The notes beneath the pieces were generated by a model. That model was not told the DNA's origin, ran no database searches, and saw only the letters and a list, made by a program, of their open reading frames with translations. Below are positions 1 through 10,828 of a DNA stretch of 64,000 nucleotides, in pieces. The translations under genes and the position numbers were made by a program. The first letter of the stretch is position 1. Every line of letters begins with the position of its first letter. Origin of the DNA: Ovis canadensis (lineage: Eukaryota; Chordata; Mammalia; Artiodactyla; Bovidae); contig NC_091260.1 of NCBI RefSeq assembly GCF_042477335.2, forward strand, positions 49,743,001 through 49,807,000. Reading direction: 5' to 3'.

Positions 1-1116
1 TCCGTCTTAAGGTATAATCTGTAGTTACAGTCTTTGTCCTAGTTGAGAAGATAAACTGTGACCCTCGAGTTACAGGATCATCCCCTAAGCAAGAACCCAA
101 CTCCACCCCCACCCCCATATATTCTTCTAGGTACAGAGGAAACATTCAAAAGACACCATTTTTCATAAGCAGTGAAATGTCCCGGCGAGGTCACTGAGTA
201 CCACACAACTGAGGAAATCAGAACCCAGAGAAATTAAATAATATTTCAGAGGCCACCCAGCTAGCTATGAACAGCAGAGAGATGAAACACTCAAGAGCCC
301 CTGACCTGAGGTCAGCGCCTGGTTTTAGGTAACACACCCCGACGGCGGTGGGGCAGCCCAGGTGCACGTGTGCGGAGCTGAAGGTCCAGGGAATCTGACA
401 CGAGCTGTGGGAAGCACAAGAGAAGTGAAAGGCAGGAAGCACTGGGGTTTCCTGGAGGTGTGCGCGGATCCCTGTCACTCCATCCCCTTGCTTTCCGCGC
501 AGCTCAGTTTTAACCTGAATTAAGTGTGAATTTGCTTCCTCTTCCGCGCAGCAGACTTTTCTGGGTGCGGCACCCAAGCGGCGGAATCATCAGTGCATCT
601 ACAAGATAGACCCGGGTGCTGTCAGAGACTCTGATTGGAGATCACCGCAGGCTGGGGAACCACCTGCCTCCAGTGGAGAGAGGGGTGCCTCCCACGAAGC
701 TCAGACACAATCCAGGCCTGTCGACTCCCCGCTTAAGGCATCCTTTCATCCCGAGGCTGTGACTCCAGGGACTAAGGTCACCAAAACACAGCTCACAAGG
801 AACACCTATTAAGAATAAAATTTGACAGCAATTTGTAGGACTGTTTCCCTCATTTCCTGGTCTCAGGGAAGAGTCCTGAGGCTCCTGAGTGAATTAGTTT
901 TCTCTGGTGGGGATAAAGTCTGAGAAACAGCAATGAATACAGCTTCCAGAGAAAATCTGCTATTCAGAAGACCATCCTAAAGAGCTTTTCTTTTTTTCCA
1001 AAATAACTTGCCCATCAGTGCTTCCAGCCCGAATTCAAGTCTTTTCTCCCCTTAGCCAGCAGGGGCAATACTTCCAATAAGCATCCAAAAATCTTTTTCT
1101 TTCTACTGTATCTGTG
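1..1116. other. Unassigned sequence at left edge
   Basis: I recognise no repeat family, coding exon or RNA here. GC content is mixed, with a CpG-dense patch at about 315-585 listed separately. An open frame on the minus strand at 218-577 has no recognisable domain and is treated as chance. Confidence 0.4.
315..585. other. CpG-dense patch
   Basis: By hand count about 16 CpG dinucleotides fall in roughly 275 bases, while the flanking kilobases have very few. The motif ccgcgcag occurs twice (about 495 and 544), each time after a pyrimidine-rich run, so it resembles a splice acceptor. The patch may be a small CpG island, part of an exon, or chance. No open frame with recognisable protein similarity supports an exon. 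Confidence 0.35.
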
Positions 1117-1312
1117 AAGTGATGAAGTGAAAGTCGCTCAGTCGTGTCTGACTCTTTGCGACCCCATGGACTATACAGTCCATGCAATTCTCCAGGCCAG
1201 AATACTGGAGTGGGTTGCCATTCCCTTCTCCAGGGGATCTTTCCAACCCAGGATCAAACCCAGGTCTCCCACATCGCGGGCAGATTCTTTACCAGCTGAG
1301 CCATAAGGGAAC
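1117..1312 (-). mobile_element. Bov-tA SINE, minus orientation
   Basis: On the minus strand the element starts with a tRNA-Glu-like head (A-box-like segment near 1300, B-box-like segment near 1255) and runs into the BovA body, ending in the cgacttt-type 3' end near 1120. Length of about 196 bp is normal for Bov-tA. No clear TSD is visible. Confidence 0.85.
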
Positions 1313-2040
1313 AGGGTCTTAAAAAGGAAAGGAACCTTAAGAAACATTTGTGGCCACTAGAATAGCAAAACAACTATGCTGCAACTTGTTAGTGGAAACT
1401 GTAATAGGCCTTGGATATTCAAGTTTAACTGGGGCTTTTTCCTTTCATTCATCTTTTTTCAACAAACATTCATCACATGCCTGCAAAGGCAAAAGAAAAC
1501 ACAGACAAGCATGCTCTGACTCTGAAACTTCTGTCTCAGAAATGACACACATCCTTTCTGCTCACATTTCTTGGGACAAATTGACCATGACCAATTTCAA
1601 TGGTCAGAGATATATTATCTTCTCAAGGAAAGGGCATCAAATTTGTGAACAATAAGACAGTCCTTCACAAGATCCTGAGATCCAGGGCAAGGCTTGATTT
1701 CACCCAGACTAGTTAAGGACCTTAAGAGACAAATCATCCATTAAAAGGGAGGCCACAACAGCTCCTCATTTCTCAACCCAAACTAGAGACACTCTGAAGA
1801 CATGGACACCAATGAGGAGCACAGGGAAGAAGAGTCCTCTGGAAGCTCTTTGGGTAGAAGAATGCTTTTTGCATTCCTGGGAATTTAAGGACAAATATAT
1901 ACATGAGCCCCTGAAATTTTCCATGTATACACAAATATCCAACCAGGTGGGTATAAAGTTGTGAGGATGAAACACAGCACCATGATGGTGTCTACTGTTG
2001 CCCTTCTCCAATATTCTAGACCCTGGAGCCAAAATGATCT
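1313..2040. other. Unassigned sequence
   Basis: No gene or firm repeat call. The stretch 1535-1660 loosely resembles the end of the ancient repeat seen at 39790-40200, too weakly to annotate. Short frames on both strands lack domains. Confidence 0.3.
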
Positions 2041-2400
2041 TTTTAAAATAGAAATCTGGTTGTATTTGCCCACTCCTTCATCCACCTTCCCATGCACAAC
2101 TTTCCGCTAGTCAACACATATCCATAGCTTCTTCATAGTTTTACTCTAAAGATTAAAATCCTAACTAAGGGTTCCCTGCTCTCTATGCCCAGGCACACCG
2201 GCCTTCTTTTCGTTCTTCAGGATAACCATGCTTCTTCTATCCATGGAGCCATTCCATATACTCCTTCCACTTACTGGAATGCTTTTCCCTACCTTTTTCA
2301 TTCAGGAAATTTCTACTTTCTTTAGATCTTGGCTTACTGCCGTTCTCTTCTGAAAGTCTTCCTTGGTCTCCCTAATCAAGTCAATCTCCCTAGATTACTC
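2040..2400 (+). mobile_element. L2 LINE fragment, plus orientation
   Basis: The text resembles the L2 region upstream of the 3' UTR, including the segments describing small-town style 'tggaatgctttt' and 'tcttccttggtctcc' typical of L2. It is diverged, and only the 3' part of the element is represented. Confidence 0.55.
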
Positions 2401-2745
2401 ATACAACAAATATTTTTTAGTATAGACTAAGTGCTAGGCACTGTCCTACTTACTAGGAACATAAAGAAAAAGCATCAGCGTAACATCAGGGACAATGAAC
2501 AATAAATATAAACCTTGTATGGGTATGATAAGTGCACGAACCACAAATAAATAGAGTAAAAGGAAAAGAAGAGCACTATCTTAGATGAGGTGGTCAGGGA
2601 ATATGCTTCTAAAGAGGAGAAAATTAACCAAGCCCTAAATGAAGCAAAGGATCACGCAATGCTTTCTGGGAGAAAGAAATCCCAGGTGGAGGGGACCATG
2701 AGTGAGAAGGTCCTAAAAGCAGCACATCAGAGAAACAGGCACAGG
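2395..2745 (-). mobile_element. L2 LINE fragment, minus orientation
   Basis: Reads as the reverse complement of an L2 3' end: a run like acaaatattttttagta, then a diverged 'gtgctaggcactgt' box, then upstream L2 sequence near 2590-2740. It abuts plus-strand L2 on both sides, so the region holds several L2 pieces in opposed orientation. Confidence 0.6.
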
Positions 2746-2749
2746 TTTG

Positions 2750-2985
2750 TGATTTATTTCCATGCTCTGTATCTTATTTTAGCACTCATCTTAGTTGTTA
2801 TTAAAAACATTTATTTGTATCATCTGCTCACTGCTGTTCAAGACTGTTAGTTCTAATGACATAGGACAGGAACTAAGTCCATTTTGTGCTCACCATTGAA
2901 CACTGAATCTCCGATGTCTTGCCTGCTGCCCGGCACACAGTAGGTCTTTGATAAACATTTGTAGAACAAACAAAGAACTAATGAT
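2750..2985 (+). mobile_element. L2 LINE 3' end, plus orientation
   Basis: Contains the typical L2 terminal features in order: a Leu/Ile-rich-like T-rich stretch, the 'ggacaggaactaagtcc' box, and a terminal 'gcacacagtaggtctttgataaacatttg' type end at about 2930-2965. Diverged but recognisable. Confidence 0.65.
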
Positions 2986-2989
2986 GAAC

Positions 2990-3240
2990 AGAGTGAAATG
3001 AGTCAGAAAAACAAATATCATGTATTAATGAACATATGTGGAAGCCAGAAAAACAATACAAATGAACCTATTTGCAAAGCAGAAGTAGAGACACAGATGT
3101 AGAGAACAAACATACAGACACCAAGGGGGGAAAGAAAGGTGGCAAATTGGGAGATTGGGATTGATATATAAATACTACTGTGTATAAAATAGATAACTAA
3201 TGAGAACTTAATGTGTAGCACAGGAGAAAAAAAAGGTTCA
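2990..3240 (+). mobile_element. L1 3' UTR, artiodactyl type
   Basis: Matches the recurrent ruminant L1 3' end seen again at 48838-49262: 'gagtcagaaaaacaaatatc' start, a stretch describing a global 'tagagacacagatgtagagaac' motif, then the 'gtgtataaaatagataac' box. It is truncated before the usual A-rich tail. Confidence 0.65.
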
Positions 3241-3299
3241 AGCTGTTTGTAGAACATATATTAAGTTAACCTTAAAAATCCATTCCAATGTACAGTAGG

Positions 3300-3605
3300 T
3301 GCAGACAAATATTATTTGATTCCACTTAAATGAGGTACTTAGAATCATCAAATTCGTAGAATCAGAAAGCACATGGGTAGATACTAGGGGCCGAAGCCTG
3401 GGGCAGGGGATGGGGAGTTAGTGCTTAATGGGGACAGAGTTTCAGCTTAGGAAGGTGAAAAATTCTGAAGACGGATGATGGCAAGAGTTGCAGAACCACG
3501 TGAATGTACTTGGTGCTGCTGAACTGAACACTTACATATGGTTAAAATAGTATGTTTTATATTATGTGACTTTTACCACAATAAAAATATTTTAAAAAAT
3601 AAAAA
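3300..3605 (+). mobile_element. Older L1 (L1M-type) 3' end
   Basis: Contains the gagtttcag...ggaaggtgaaaaattctg block, the 'ttgcagaaccacgtgaatgt' block and an A-rich tail at 3580-3605. The same sequence, split by a BovB insertion, is present at 59437-60362, which gives an uninterrupted relative for comparison. Confidence 0.65.
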
Positions 3606-3892
3606 GAAATGATGACGAAATGAATAAATGATGAAGCAGATCCCTAGACGAACACAGAGTAGGTGTTGCTTGTACCCCACCCATATACCCTCAGGACTCG
3701 CTATAAATGCCAAGAGCTATTCACTCTGCCATTTCTGCTTATGGACATTTTTTCTGATTCAGATAGCACATTTGGCCAATGAGTTTCAGAGAGTTAATGT
3801 CCCCAGAAGCATCCCCATCTACCAACACTACAAGGCAGGGGGCGGGGGGCTGGTGCTTTTCCCTCAGCTGTTGAGAGAATAAGTCTTGGGCA

Positions 3893-4135
3893 GTGGTTTT
3901 CAACCCTGGGCAACCTTACCCCCTAGGGTGCACTGGCAATGTCTGGAGACCTTTTGGGTTGTCACGATCCTGGAACGGAGTGGGGGTGGAGAGAACAGGA
4001 AGATGCTATTACCATCCAATGGGTAGAAGCCAGTGACGCAGCTTAAATATCTGACACCACATCCCCTACAACAAAAAAGTGATCGAGCCCCAAATGTCAA
4101 CAGTGCTGCGGTGGAAAGCCCGCTCAGGAATATTT
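3893..4135 (+). mobile_element. hAT-Charlie MITE, MER20-like
   Basis: Begins with 'cagtggttttcaaccctggg' and includes the diagnostic 'aatgtctggagacctttt' and 'gttgtcacgatcctgg' segments, followed by 'gggtagaagccagtgacgc' and 'caaatgtcaacagtgctg'. Length of about 240 bp fits a non-autonomous MER20-type element. The subfamily name is from memory and is less certain than the class. Confidence 0.6.
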
Positions 4136-4285
4136 AATATATTCTACATGGTCTCCCAGAGAGCTGAGCTCCTGTTACCCACAGTGGTAGCTGGTTTGAT
4201 CACACACCGTTTACTGGCTTTCTTCCCTTCTCTGTCTCGCTTCCTGATCCCCTAGTGGTGTTTCCCAGAATCACCTCCTGAGCCA

Positions 4286-4370
4286 AGTGTGTGTATGTTA
4301 AGTCGCTTCAGTTGTGTCCAACTCTGAGAGCGCACCCTATTGGACTGTAGCCCGCCAGGCTCCTCTGTCT
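4286..4370 (-). mobile_element. BovA-type SINE fragment
   Basis: Only the 3' half of a BovA body is present (gttaagtcgcttcagttgtgtcc, then a diverged middle and 'ccgccaggctcctctgtc'). The tRNA-related head is missing. Confidence 0.65.
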
Positions 4371-4584
4371 GAGCCAACTACTTGCCCTCAAATCATTGTT
4401 TCAGGTTTAGCTTCTGACCAAACCCCAAATCTTGAAATACTCAAACCTGTGTTTCTCAGCAACCAGTCTCTCCTACTCTTTGGCTATGTAATAAGCGATG
4501 GAGCCAGCCTAGAAAGTCCCAAGGAATAAGCAAGTGACATTGGCTTCTGAAAATGGCAGCAGCTGCACTGCAGTTCTTTGTTTT

Positions 4585-4860
4585 GTTTTTAACGTTAGTT
4601 TACTTAGTTATTTATTTGGCTGCACTGGGTCTTCATTGCTTCCAGAGGGCTTTCTCTGGTTTTGGCAAGCAGGGGCTTCTCATTGCAGTGGCTTCTCTTG
4701 TTCTGGAGCATGGGCTCTAGGCGATGGGCTTCAGTAGTTGTCGTACACAAGCTGAGTTGCCCTGCGGCACATGGGATCCTCCCAGATCAGGGATGGATGG
4801 AACCCGTGTCTCCTGCATTGGCAGGTGAATTCTTAACTACTGGGCCACCAGGGTAGTACC
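4585..4860 (-). mobile_element. CHR-2 type tRNA SINE, minus orientation
   Basis: On the minus strand it starts at the tRNA-Glu-like head near 4858 (ccctggtggcccagtagtt), passes the B-box-like region near 4800 and continues into the CHR-2 body with several short 'gccactgcaatgagaagc'-like units. It ends near a T-rich (A-rich on the minus strand) tail at about 4570-4620. Confidence 0.75.
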
Positions 4861-5160
4861 AGGGCTGTTGCTCTTCAGGAAAGGCTGTGCCACTTGATAA
4901 AGTGTCTGGTTTGGGAAAGATACTCTTTTCCCATGGGTATCCCTGAAGAGTCACTCTGTTTAGAGAGTTATTTGGCATAGGACCATGGAAGGAGCAGAAA
5001 ATTTTCTGCTAGAGCAGAAAATCAAATACCTGGTTTGAACCCTACCTCTGTTGCTAATTGGATCCCTCTCCTGGCCAGATTGCTAACTTGTCTTATATCC
5101 AGTTTGCCCTCAAAATGAGTTTGCTGGGAGGGATGATCAGAGAGGAGTCTTTGAGCCCTC

Positions 5161-5425
5161 CTGCTGCTGCTAAGTCACCTCAGTCGTCTCCGACTCTGTG
5201 TGACCCAATAGAGGGCAGCCCACCAGGCTCCCCCATCCCTGGGATTCTCCAGGAAAGAACATAGGAGTGGGTTGCCATTTCCTTCTCCAATGCATGAAAG
5301 TGAAAAGTGAAAGTGAAGTCATTCAGTAGTGTCCTACTCATCTGCCTGACTCTTAGCAACCCCATGGACTGCAGCCTACCAGGCTCCTCTGTCCATGGGA
5401 TTTTCCAGGCAGGAGTACTAGTATT
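5161..5425 (-). mobile_element. BOV-A2 SINE (BovA dimer), minus orientation
   Basis: Two BovA monomers in tandem joined by the gtgaaaagtgaaagtga linker near 5297-5317. On the minus strand the element ends in (cag)n at 5161-5170. The 5' monomer is truncated near 5425. Confidence 0.85.
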
Positions 5426-5766
5426 CTATTATTGCAAAGAGAATCACTCACCTTCCATGCCCCTTCACCATGACCTGAGCCCTGTCTGCTCTGCCTAGGG
5501 GCCTTGTCCCTTTTCGCCCAACCATGCTCTCCCAGGGCAGATCTCCCTTCCTTTCTTCTCTTCTATTAACCCTGATCTCATCCACAAACTCAGCTCAGTT
5601 CAGCTCTTAAAAATCAGCATACCTCTGAGCTTCATTTCCTAGCACAAAGGAAACCAAGCACAAAGACATTTGCTCACCTTCTCAAGGTTGCAAAAATTGC
5701 AAAACTCAACTCCAAGTCCATGACCCCACCTCCACCCCACCCTCACTTGAACAACTGGACAAGTAC
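5426..5766. other. Unassigned sequence
   Basis: No gene or recognised repeat. The stretch 5720-5760 is C-rich low complexity. Confidence 0.3.
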
Positions 5767-5776
5767 ACCTATGCTT

Positions 5777-6556
5777 CAGTTCAGTTCAGTTCAGTCACTC
5801 AGTTGTGTCCGACTCTTTGCGACCCCATGGATCACAGCACGCCACGCCTCCCTGTCCATCACCATCTCCCGGAGTTCACCCAGACCCATGTCCATCGAGT
5901 CCGTGATGCCATCCAGCCATCTCATCCTCTGTTGTCCCATTCTCCTCCTGCCCCCAATCTCTTCCAGCATCACAGTCTTTTCCAATGAGTCAACTCTTCG
6001 CAGGAAGTGTCCAAAGTACTGGAGCTTCAGCTTTAGCATCATTCCTTCCAAAGAAATCCCAGGACTGATCTCCTTCAGAATGGACTGGTTGGATCTCCTT
6101 GCAGTCCAAGGGACCCTCAAGAGTCTTCTCCAACACCACAGTTCAAACGCATCAATTCTTCAGCACTCAGCCTTCTTCACAGTCCAACTCTCACATCCAT
6201 ACATGACCACAGGAAAAACCATAGCCTTGACTAGATGGACCTTAGTCGGCAAAGTAATGTCTCTGCTTTTGAATATACTATCTAGGTTGGTCATAACTTT
6301 TCTTCCAAGGAGTAAGCGTCTTTTAATTTCATTGCTGCAATCACCATCTGCACTGATTTTGGAGCCCAAAAAAATAAAGTCTGACACTGTTTCTACTGTT
6401 TCCCCATCTATTTCCCATGAAGTGATGGGACCAGATGCCATGATCTTCATTTTCTGAATGTTGAGCTTTAAGCCAACTTTTTCACTCTCCTCTTTCACTT
6501 TCATCAAGAGGCTTTTTAGCTCCTCTTCACTTTCTGCCGTAAGGGTGGTGTCATCC
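5777..6556 (-). mobile_element. BovB (RTE) LINE, 5'-truncated
   Basis: The minus strand carries the BovB reverse-transcriptase C-terminal part and 3' end, finishing in a (cagtt)-type tail at 5777-5795. Truncation falls inside the RT active-site motif: only the two Asp codons of YADD remain near 6545-6556, and the residues before them are flanking DNA. Imperfect 10-bp TSDs acctatgctt (5767-5776) and atccatgctt (6553-6562) bracket the element. The frame contains a stop after the CESWTVKKAE region (near 6160), so it is dead on arrival and non-functional. Confidence 0.9.
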
Positions 6557-6599
6557 ATGCTTACGCTGATTATACATTGGGTATGGGGTTTCAAGTGCA

Positions 6600-7720
6600 A
6601 AGGAAAAAATATTTAAACCCTTTCTCCTACTTAATAGAAATATTTAGGGGACAGGATATTTTGACTGAGAATTGCCAAGCATGTGCTGTATAGATGATCA
6701 ATTTTTGAAGAATTAGAAAAAAAAAAAAACCCACATTCTTTGAAACCCATTCTGTAGATAAGAATATGTTTTTTTAATGGCTATAAATGTGTTTCAAGAA
6801 TGACAAAAATATTTAGAATGGCTGCCATTGGTTTGGCTCCATGTCATTTATAGTCTCAGTTTTTAAAAGGTTTGTATCATATTAGAAAGAGCCGGACATG
6901 TAATTTCAGTGAGGCCATAAGAGTAGGTCAAGGTTGTAGAATGTGGGAAAAGGAATTATTGTGTCTTTTCCTAATGAGAAAATAAGCATATTTTTCAGCC
7001 TCTAATTTATTTTTAACAAAAATAGTTATTTAATAAGTAGACAAATATCAAAGGCAAATAGTTTTGTAAAAATTTTCTAAATATTTTGTTACTAAAGTAA
7101 GATACTCATTTAGAAATATTTAATTTATAAAAATGTACAGAAAACAAAATGCATGAAATTAAAACTGGATATAGTTTCGCACCTAGAGATCACCATTGTT
7201 TATGTATTCATGTATTTTTTCCAATTGTTCAGACATTTTTACCAAAATTTGAGATAACTATTATCTAATATACGTGTGATTTCTGTATCTTGCCTTTTTT
7301 ACTTCTCACTGTGTCATGAGCATTTAATCAAAGATTCCAATATGCTTAATCATTGTATAATAGTTAACTTACCAGTCAATGAAAAATTGATTTAACTGAG
7401 CCTTTATTGCTCATGCTTAGCTTGAATCCAATTTCTCATCTTGTATGGAAGTCTCTGAATCTGATAGATTTCAAGAATCAAACTCCCTGAGTAAAAAGAA
7501 ATAAACATTTTTAAGGTTTAGAAAAGCTTTAAAAGCAATTAAAGCCAGGAATTTATTAGTATCTTTCTCATTCTTCATCCTTAATTTGCTGAGCACAGAT
7601 GAATCTAACCCCAGCCTGATGCACAGATCTGACTAGGATTTTTCCTCGTGTTCTCTTTGTACAGCGTGTCTCTAAGAAAAGTTTGGCGTCAATATTGTTA
7701 GAGAAAGGGATTCTTAGGCT
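6600..7720. other. AT-rich unassigned sequence
   Basis: Long A/T-rich stretch with no convincing gene. The segment 7180-7430 has the look of a very diverged ancient repeat (for example the cacctagagatcaccattgt block), but I cannot name it. Confidence 0.3.
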
Positions 7721-7724
7721 ACTG

Positions 7725-7860
7725 CTGATTTCTATATCTTGATCTGGGAGGGGTTACATAATTGTATTCAGTTTGTAAAAATTCATTGAGCTCTACACTT
7801 AAACAGTTTGTGTACTTTAATGTATATGTGTTATACTTCAACAGAAAGTATGCTTAGGAA
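7725..7860 (+). mobile_element. Degraded L1M-type 3' end
   Basis: The order 'cttgatctgggaggggttac', 'aaaaattcattgagctctac', 'gttatacttcaacagaaag' is that of old mammalian L1 3' termini. Heavily diverged. Confidence 0.45.
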
Positions 7861-8762
7861 AATATTTTTAATGCTTCTTGGAGTCATTGGCTATAAATTT
7901 CCTCAATAAAGTCCTTAATAGCCAGGAAATCCTTGTGATCTTGGGAATAGAATAGTGTATGTATTTGAAAACCATTAGGTATTTTTTAGATATAAAGAAT
8001 TACCACTATTATCACCTGAGTGAAGTCATTCAATGATAATATGTGAATGAGGCAATAGAGGGCATTTTTAGTTTATAATAAATTGAGCAACTCTGGAATT
8101 GGTAAGTTGGTACGTAGGGTGACCAGACTTTTGAAGGGGAGGGTTCTTTCCTGTCCACACTTCCTCTGGCTTGTTCTCCCAAAGAATAAGGTACATGTCA
8201 CTGGGCTACTCAGAACTCTAGTTTCAGAATCTAGTATTCTAAACTCAGGATTACCCTGGGCACATCCTTTGGCAACATCATCAATATCTGGAGTCAGTTT
8301 TTCACCTATAAAGTGATGAACAAAACCAATGCCTATGGTTGGCAGGGTTGTCAACAACACAAGGATGCCTGGCTAAGGTGCCTGGCGGGGAGTGACTTTC
8401 AGAGCTCACCATGCCTCCTGGCTAGGGGCTACTCCCACTCAGAAGCAGGGGGAGACTTTCTAACTTAGACAAAGATGCCAACGAGGCTCCCCAGAGGTTT
8501 TCATCTCTGAAAATCCTCACCTTAACATTCTGTGATTTAGGTCCATGAATCTATGCTGCCACCTGGCACCCTCCATTTCCCTCACTTTCAGGCCAGGCCC
8601 TGTGGATGGCCTATGTTCATCCTCCACGAAATACAGTCTGTATTATTTGGGACAGACATCACAACCACACAACAGGAGTTTGACCTTAGTCTTAAGACAA
8701 GTCCTGTTATCCCTCTACTCTGAACACAATCCCCAAATACCCCTGGGCTCTGCCTGGACATC
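7861..8762. other. Unassigned sequence
   Basis: Overlapping open frames on both strands at 8073-8360 have no recognisable domain. No repeat family recognised. Confidence 0.3.
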
Positions 8763-9205
8763 TGTGATGACTAATTTGATAGCCATCAACTTGACTAAGC
8801 TATGGTGCCCAACTGTTTGATCAAACACTAACTAACCTAGATATTGCTATGGAGGTACTTTTAAAATGTGATTAACATTTACAGTCAGTAGACTTTAAGT
8901 AAAGCAGGTTGCCCTCTATAATGTGGGTGAGCCTCATCCAACCAGTCGAAGGACTCAAGAGAAAAGACTGAGTTTTCCTGAAGAAGAAATTCTGACTCCA
9001 GACTATGATATGGAAATTCTGCCTGAGTTTCTAGCCTGCTGGCCTCCCTATGGATTTCAGACTTGCTAGCCACTGCAATGTCATAACTGATAAATAAGTA
9101 AATCAATACATTAATAAATCTCTCTCACATACACACACAAATATATATCAATAGGACACACGTGTATCCTATCAATTTTCTTCTCTGGAGAACACCGAGT
9201 AATAA
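8763..9205 (+). mobile_element. Ancient LTR-like repeat
   Basis: The segment reads as a diverged copy of a mammalian repeat running from 'tgatgactaatttgatagcc' to 'ttctctggagaacaccgagt', with an AATAAA signal at about 9112. The same family appears in opposite orientation at 28605-28890. TG...CA-like ends and the internal AATAAA suggest a solo LTR of ERVL/MaLR type, but the family name is not certain. Confidence 0.5.
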
Positions 9206-10300
9206 ACACCACATCTAGAACTGCAGCCTCTCCAGTGGAGCAAGGCCCACTGAGAAACCTCCACATTCTCAGGAGATCTCTCATTTGAAGAACACCCAGG
9301 AGCACAGTGCTTCATGGCAATCCAAAAAAGCAGGAACCTACAAGTGCAGAAGTTTCATTTTAACACTCATTTTAGAGGCCTTTGCAAAGCTTCTAATAAC
9401 AAATACAATCTCAGAGTAGACCGTTGTAAAAAATATCTAAGCAGAAAGGGTAAAAGGCTTTGGGGGTTGGTATCATAAAGTGATTTCATGACCATTTTTA
9501 ATTCTTTAGAAAGTGCTTTTACATGCATGCTTTCACTTAATCTGGCAGTACATCTTGGGAATAAAGTCATGAACTCAAATCTCATTAAATTCTGATCATT
9601 TGAGATAAATGGAATAAAACATCAGGAGAAAAAGACTGTGTTCTGCCATTGGTGCCCATATGATTTCATAGGGGTTTCTCTAGATGCCTGGGAAGCATGC
9701 CTTTTAAAAGCAAAGAAAATATCCAAAAACAGTTCAAATAAGAACTATTTTTGTGATTTTTTATGAGCAGGCCCAGAGTATGAAATGACATGTAAGGTCT
9801 AAAGAGAGAGAGAGAGAGAGAGAGATCTATTTAGGGATTATAATCAATCATTTCCTCCCCTCCCTGCCCCTCTTAATCTTTCTGGCAGATTAGTCTGAAG
9901 AACTCTGCCCAACCATCTCATTTCCTGTGTGCACACACCCTGTGGACACATACAAGCAGATCATTATCACTCTGGGAGTGATCATGGACCAAATGTTATT
10001 TTCACCTTCTCCAGCTTCACACTGTCTCATTCTGAAGACTCTGGCTATCAGTCTGTCCTTCACATCTTGGTGGTATTTTTAGCACCATTTCCCTTCAGAT
10101 CTGTCTTTCTCCTGTCAGAATTCCCCTGGCAAGGAGATAGTTGCCTGCTAACTTTTTCTACCTTCAGCAGTTAAAGTTCACTCAGAGGAAAAATTCTTAA
10201 GTCTTGTAGAGTAGCCTCTGTTATCTGCTATGCCTGGCAGTGAGGATGAAAGTGAGGAGGAGGATGAAGGAGAAAGAGGAAGGTGAGAACGCATGCAAGA
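9206..10300. other. Unassigned sequence
   Basis: No gene or repeat recognised apart from the (AG)n tract at 9803-9824. Open frames at 9367-9585 (minus) and 9929-10174 (plus) lack domains. Confidence 0.3.
9803..9824. repeat. (AG)11 microsatellite
   Basis: Perfect dinucleotide run read directly from the sequence. Confidence 0.95.
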
Positions 10301-10309
10301 ATTAAAGAT

Positions 10310-10372
10310 TTTAAAATTTAAAAAATAAAAAACTAAAAAAATAATAATAATAAAAATAAAATAAAAAAAAGA
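10310..10372. repeat. A-rich low-complexity tract
   Basis: Runs of aaaataaa and (ata)n. It may be the tail of an unrecognised retroposed sequence; the purine-rich stretch agaggaaggtgag occurs on both sides (about 10274 and 10371), which could be a TSD around the A-rich segment. Confidence 0.7.
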
Positions 10373-10624
10373 GGAAGGTGAGGAAGAAGAGATAGGGGCA
10401 GGAAAGAAGGCAAGGTTACCGCAAGTTTCTTGCAGACAGTGTCTGAGCCTCGCTCCTCTTTGAATCTTTGCCTCTTAACATCACACCTAGCACATAAAAA
10501 GTGTTTATTCAATGCTTGGGAAATCATGTAATATAAAGAAAATTAGCAAAATGAAAAAGAATGAAGTCTGCAGGAAGAGAGAGAAAGAATTAACTTATTT
10601 CTGGTAATATGAGGAGACAGTAAA

Positions 10625-10828
10625 TAGAGCAGTTTCTAGAGTCAGAATGATTGACTTGAATTTCAATTCTGAAACTCACTAGCTGTGTACCTTGGGCGAG
10701 TGTGTTAAGTTTGTAAGCCTCAATCTCCTCATCTGTAAAATGACTCTATAGCACCTGCCTCATTGGGTTGTTCAAGGATTAAATGTAGTCATATGTGTAA
10801 AGAACACTCCAAACACGATAATTACTAT
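10625..10828 (+). mobile_element. MIR SINE, plus orientation
   Basis: Contains the MIR core in order: 'cactagctgtgtaccttggg', 'ctcctcatctgtaaaatg', 'gttgttcaaggattaaatg'. The 3' end is degraded. Confidence 0.8.

Noticed and set aside
218..577. 119-residue minus-strand open frame as a gene
   Set aside because: No recognisable domain; it overlaps the CpG-dense patch where stop codons are rarer by composition.
5720..6457. 245-residue plus-strand frame as a protein
   Set aside because: It is the antisense of the BovB RT region; the conserved protein is on the minus strand.
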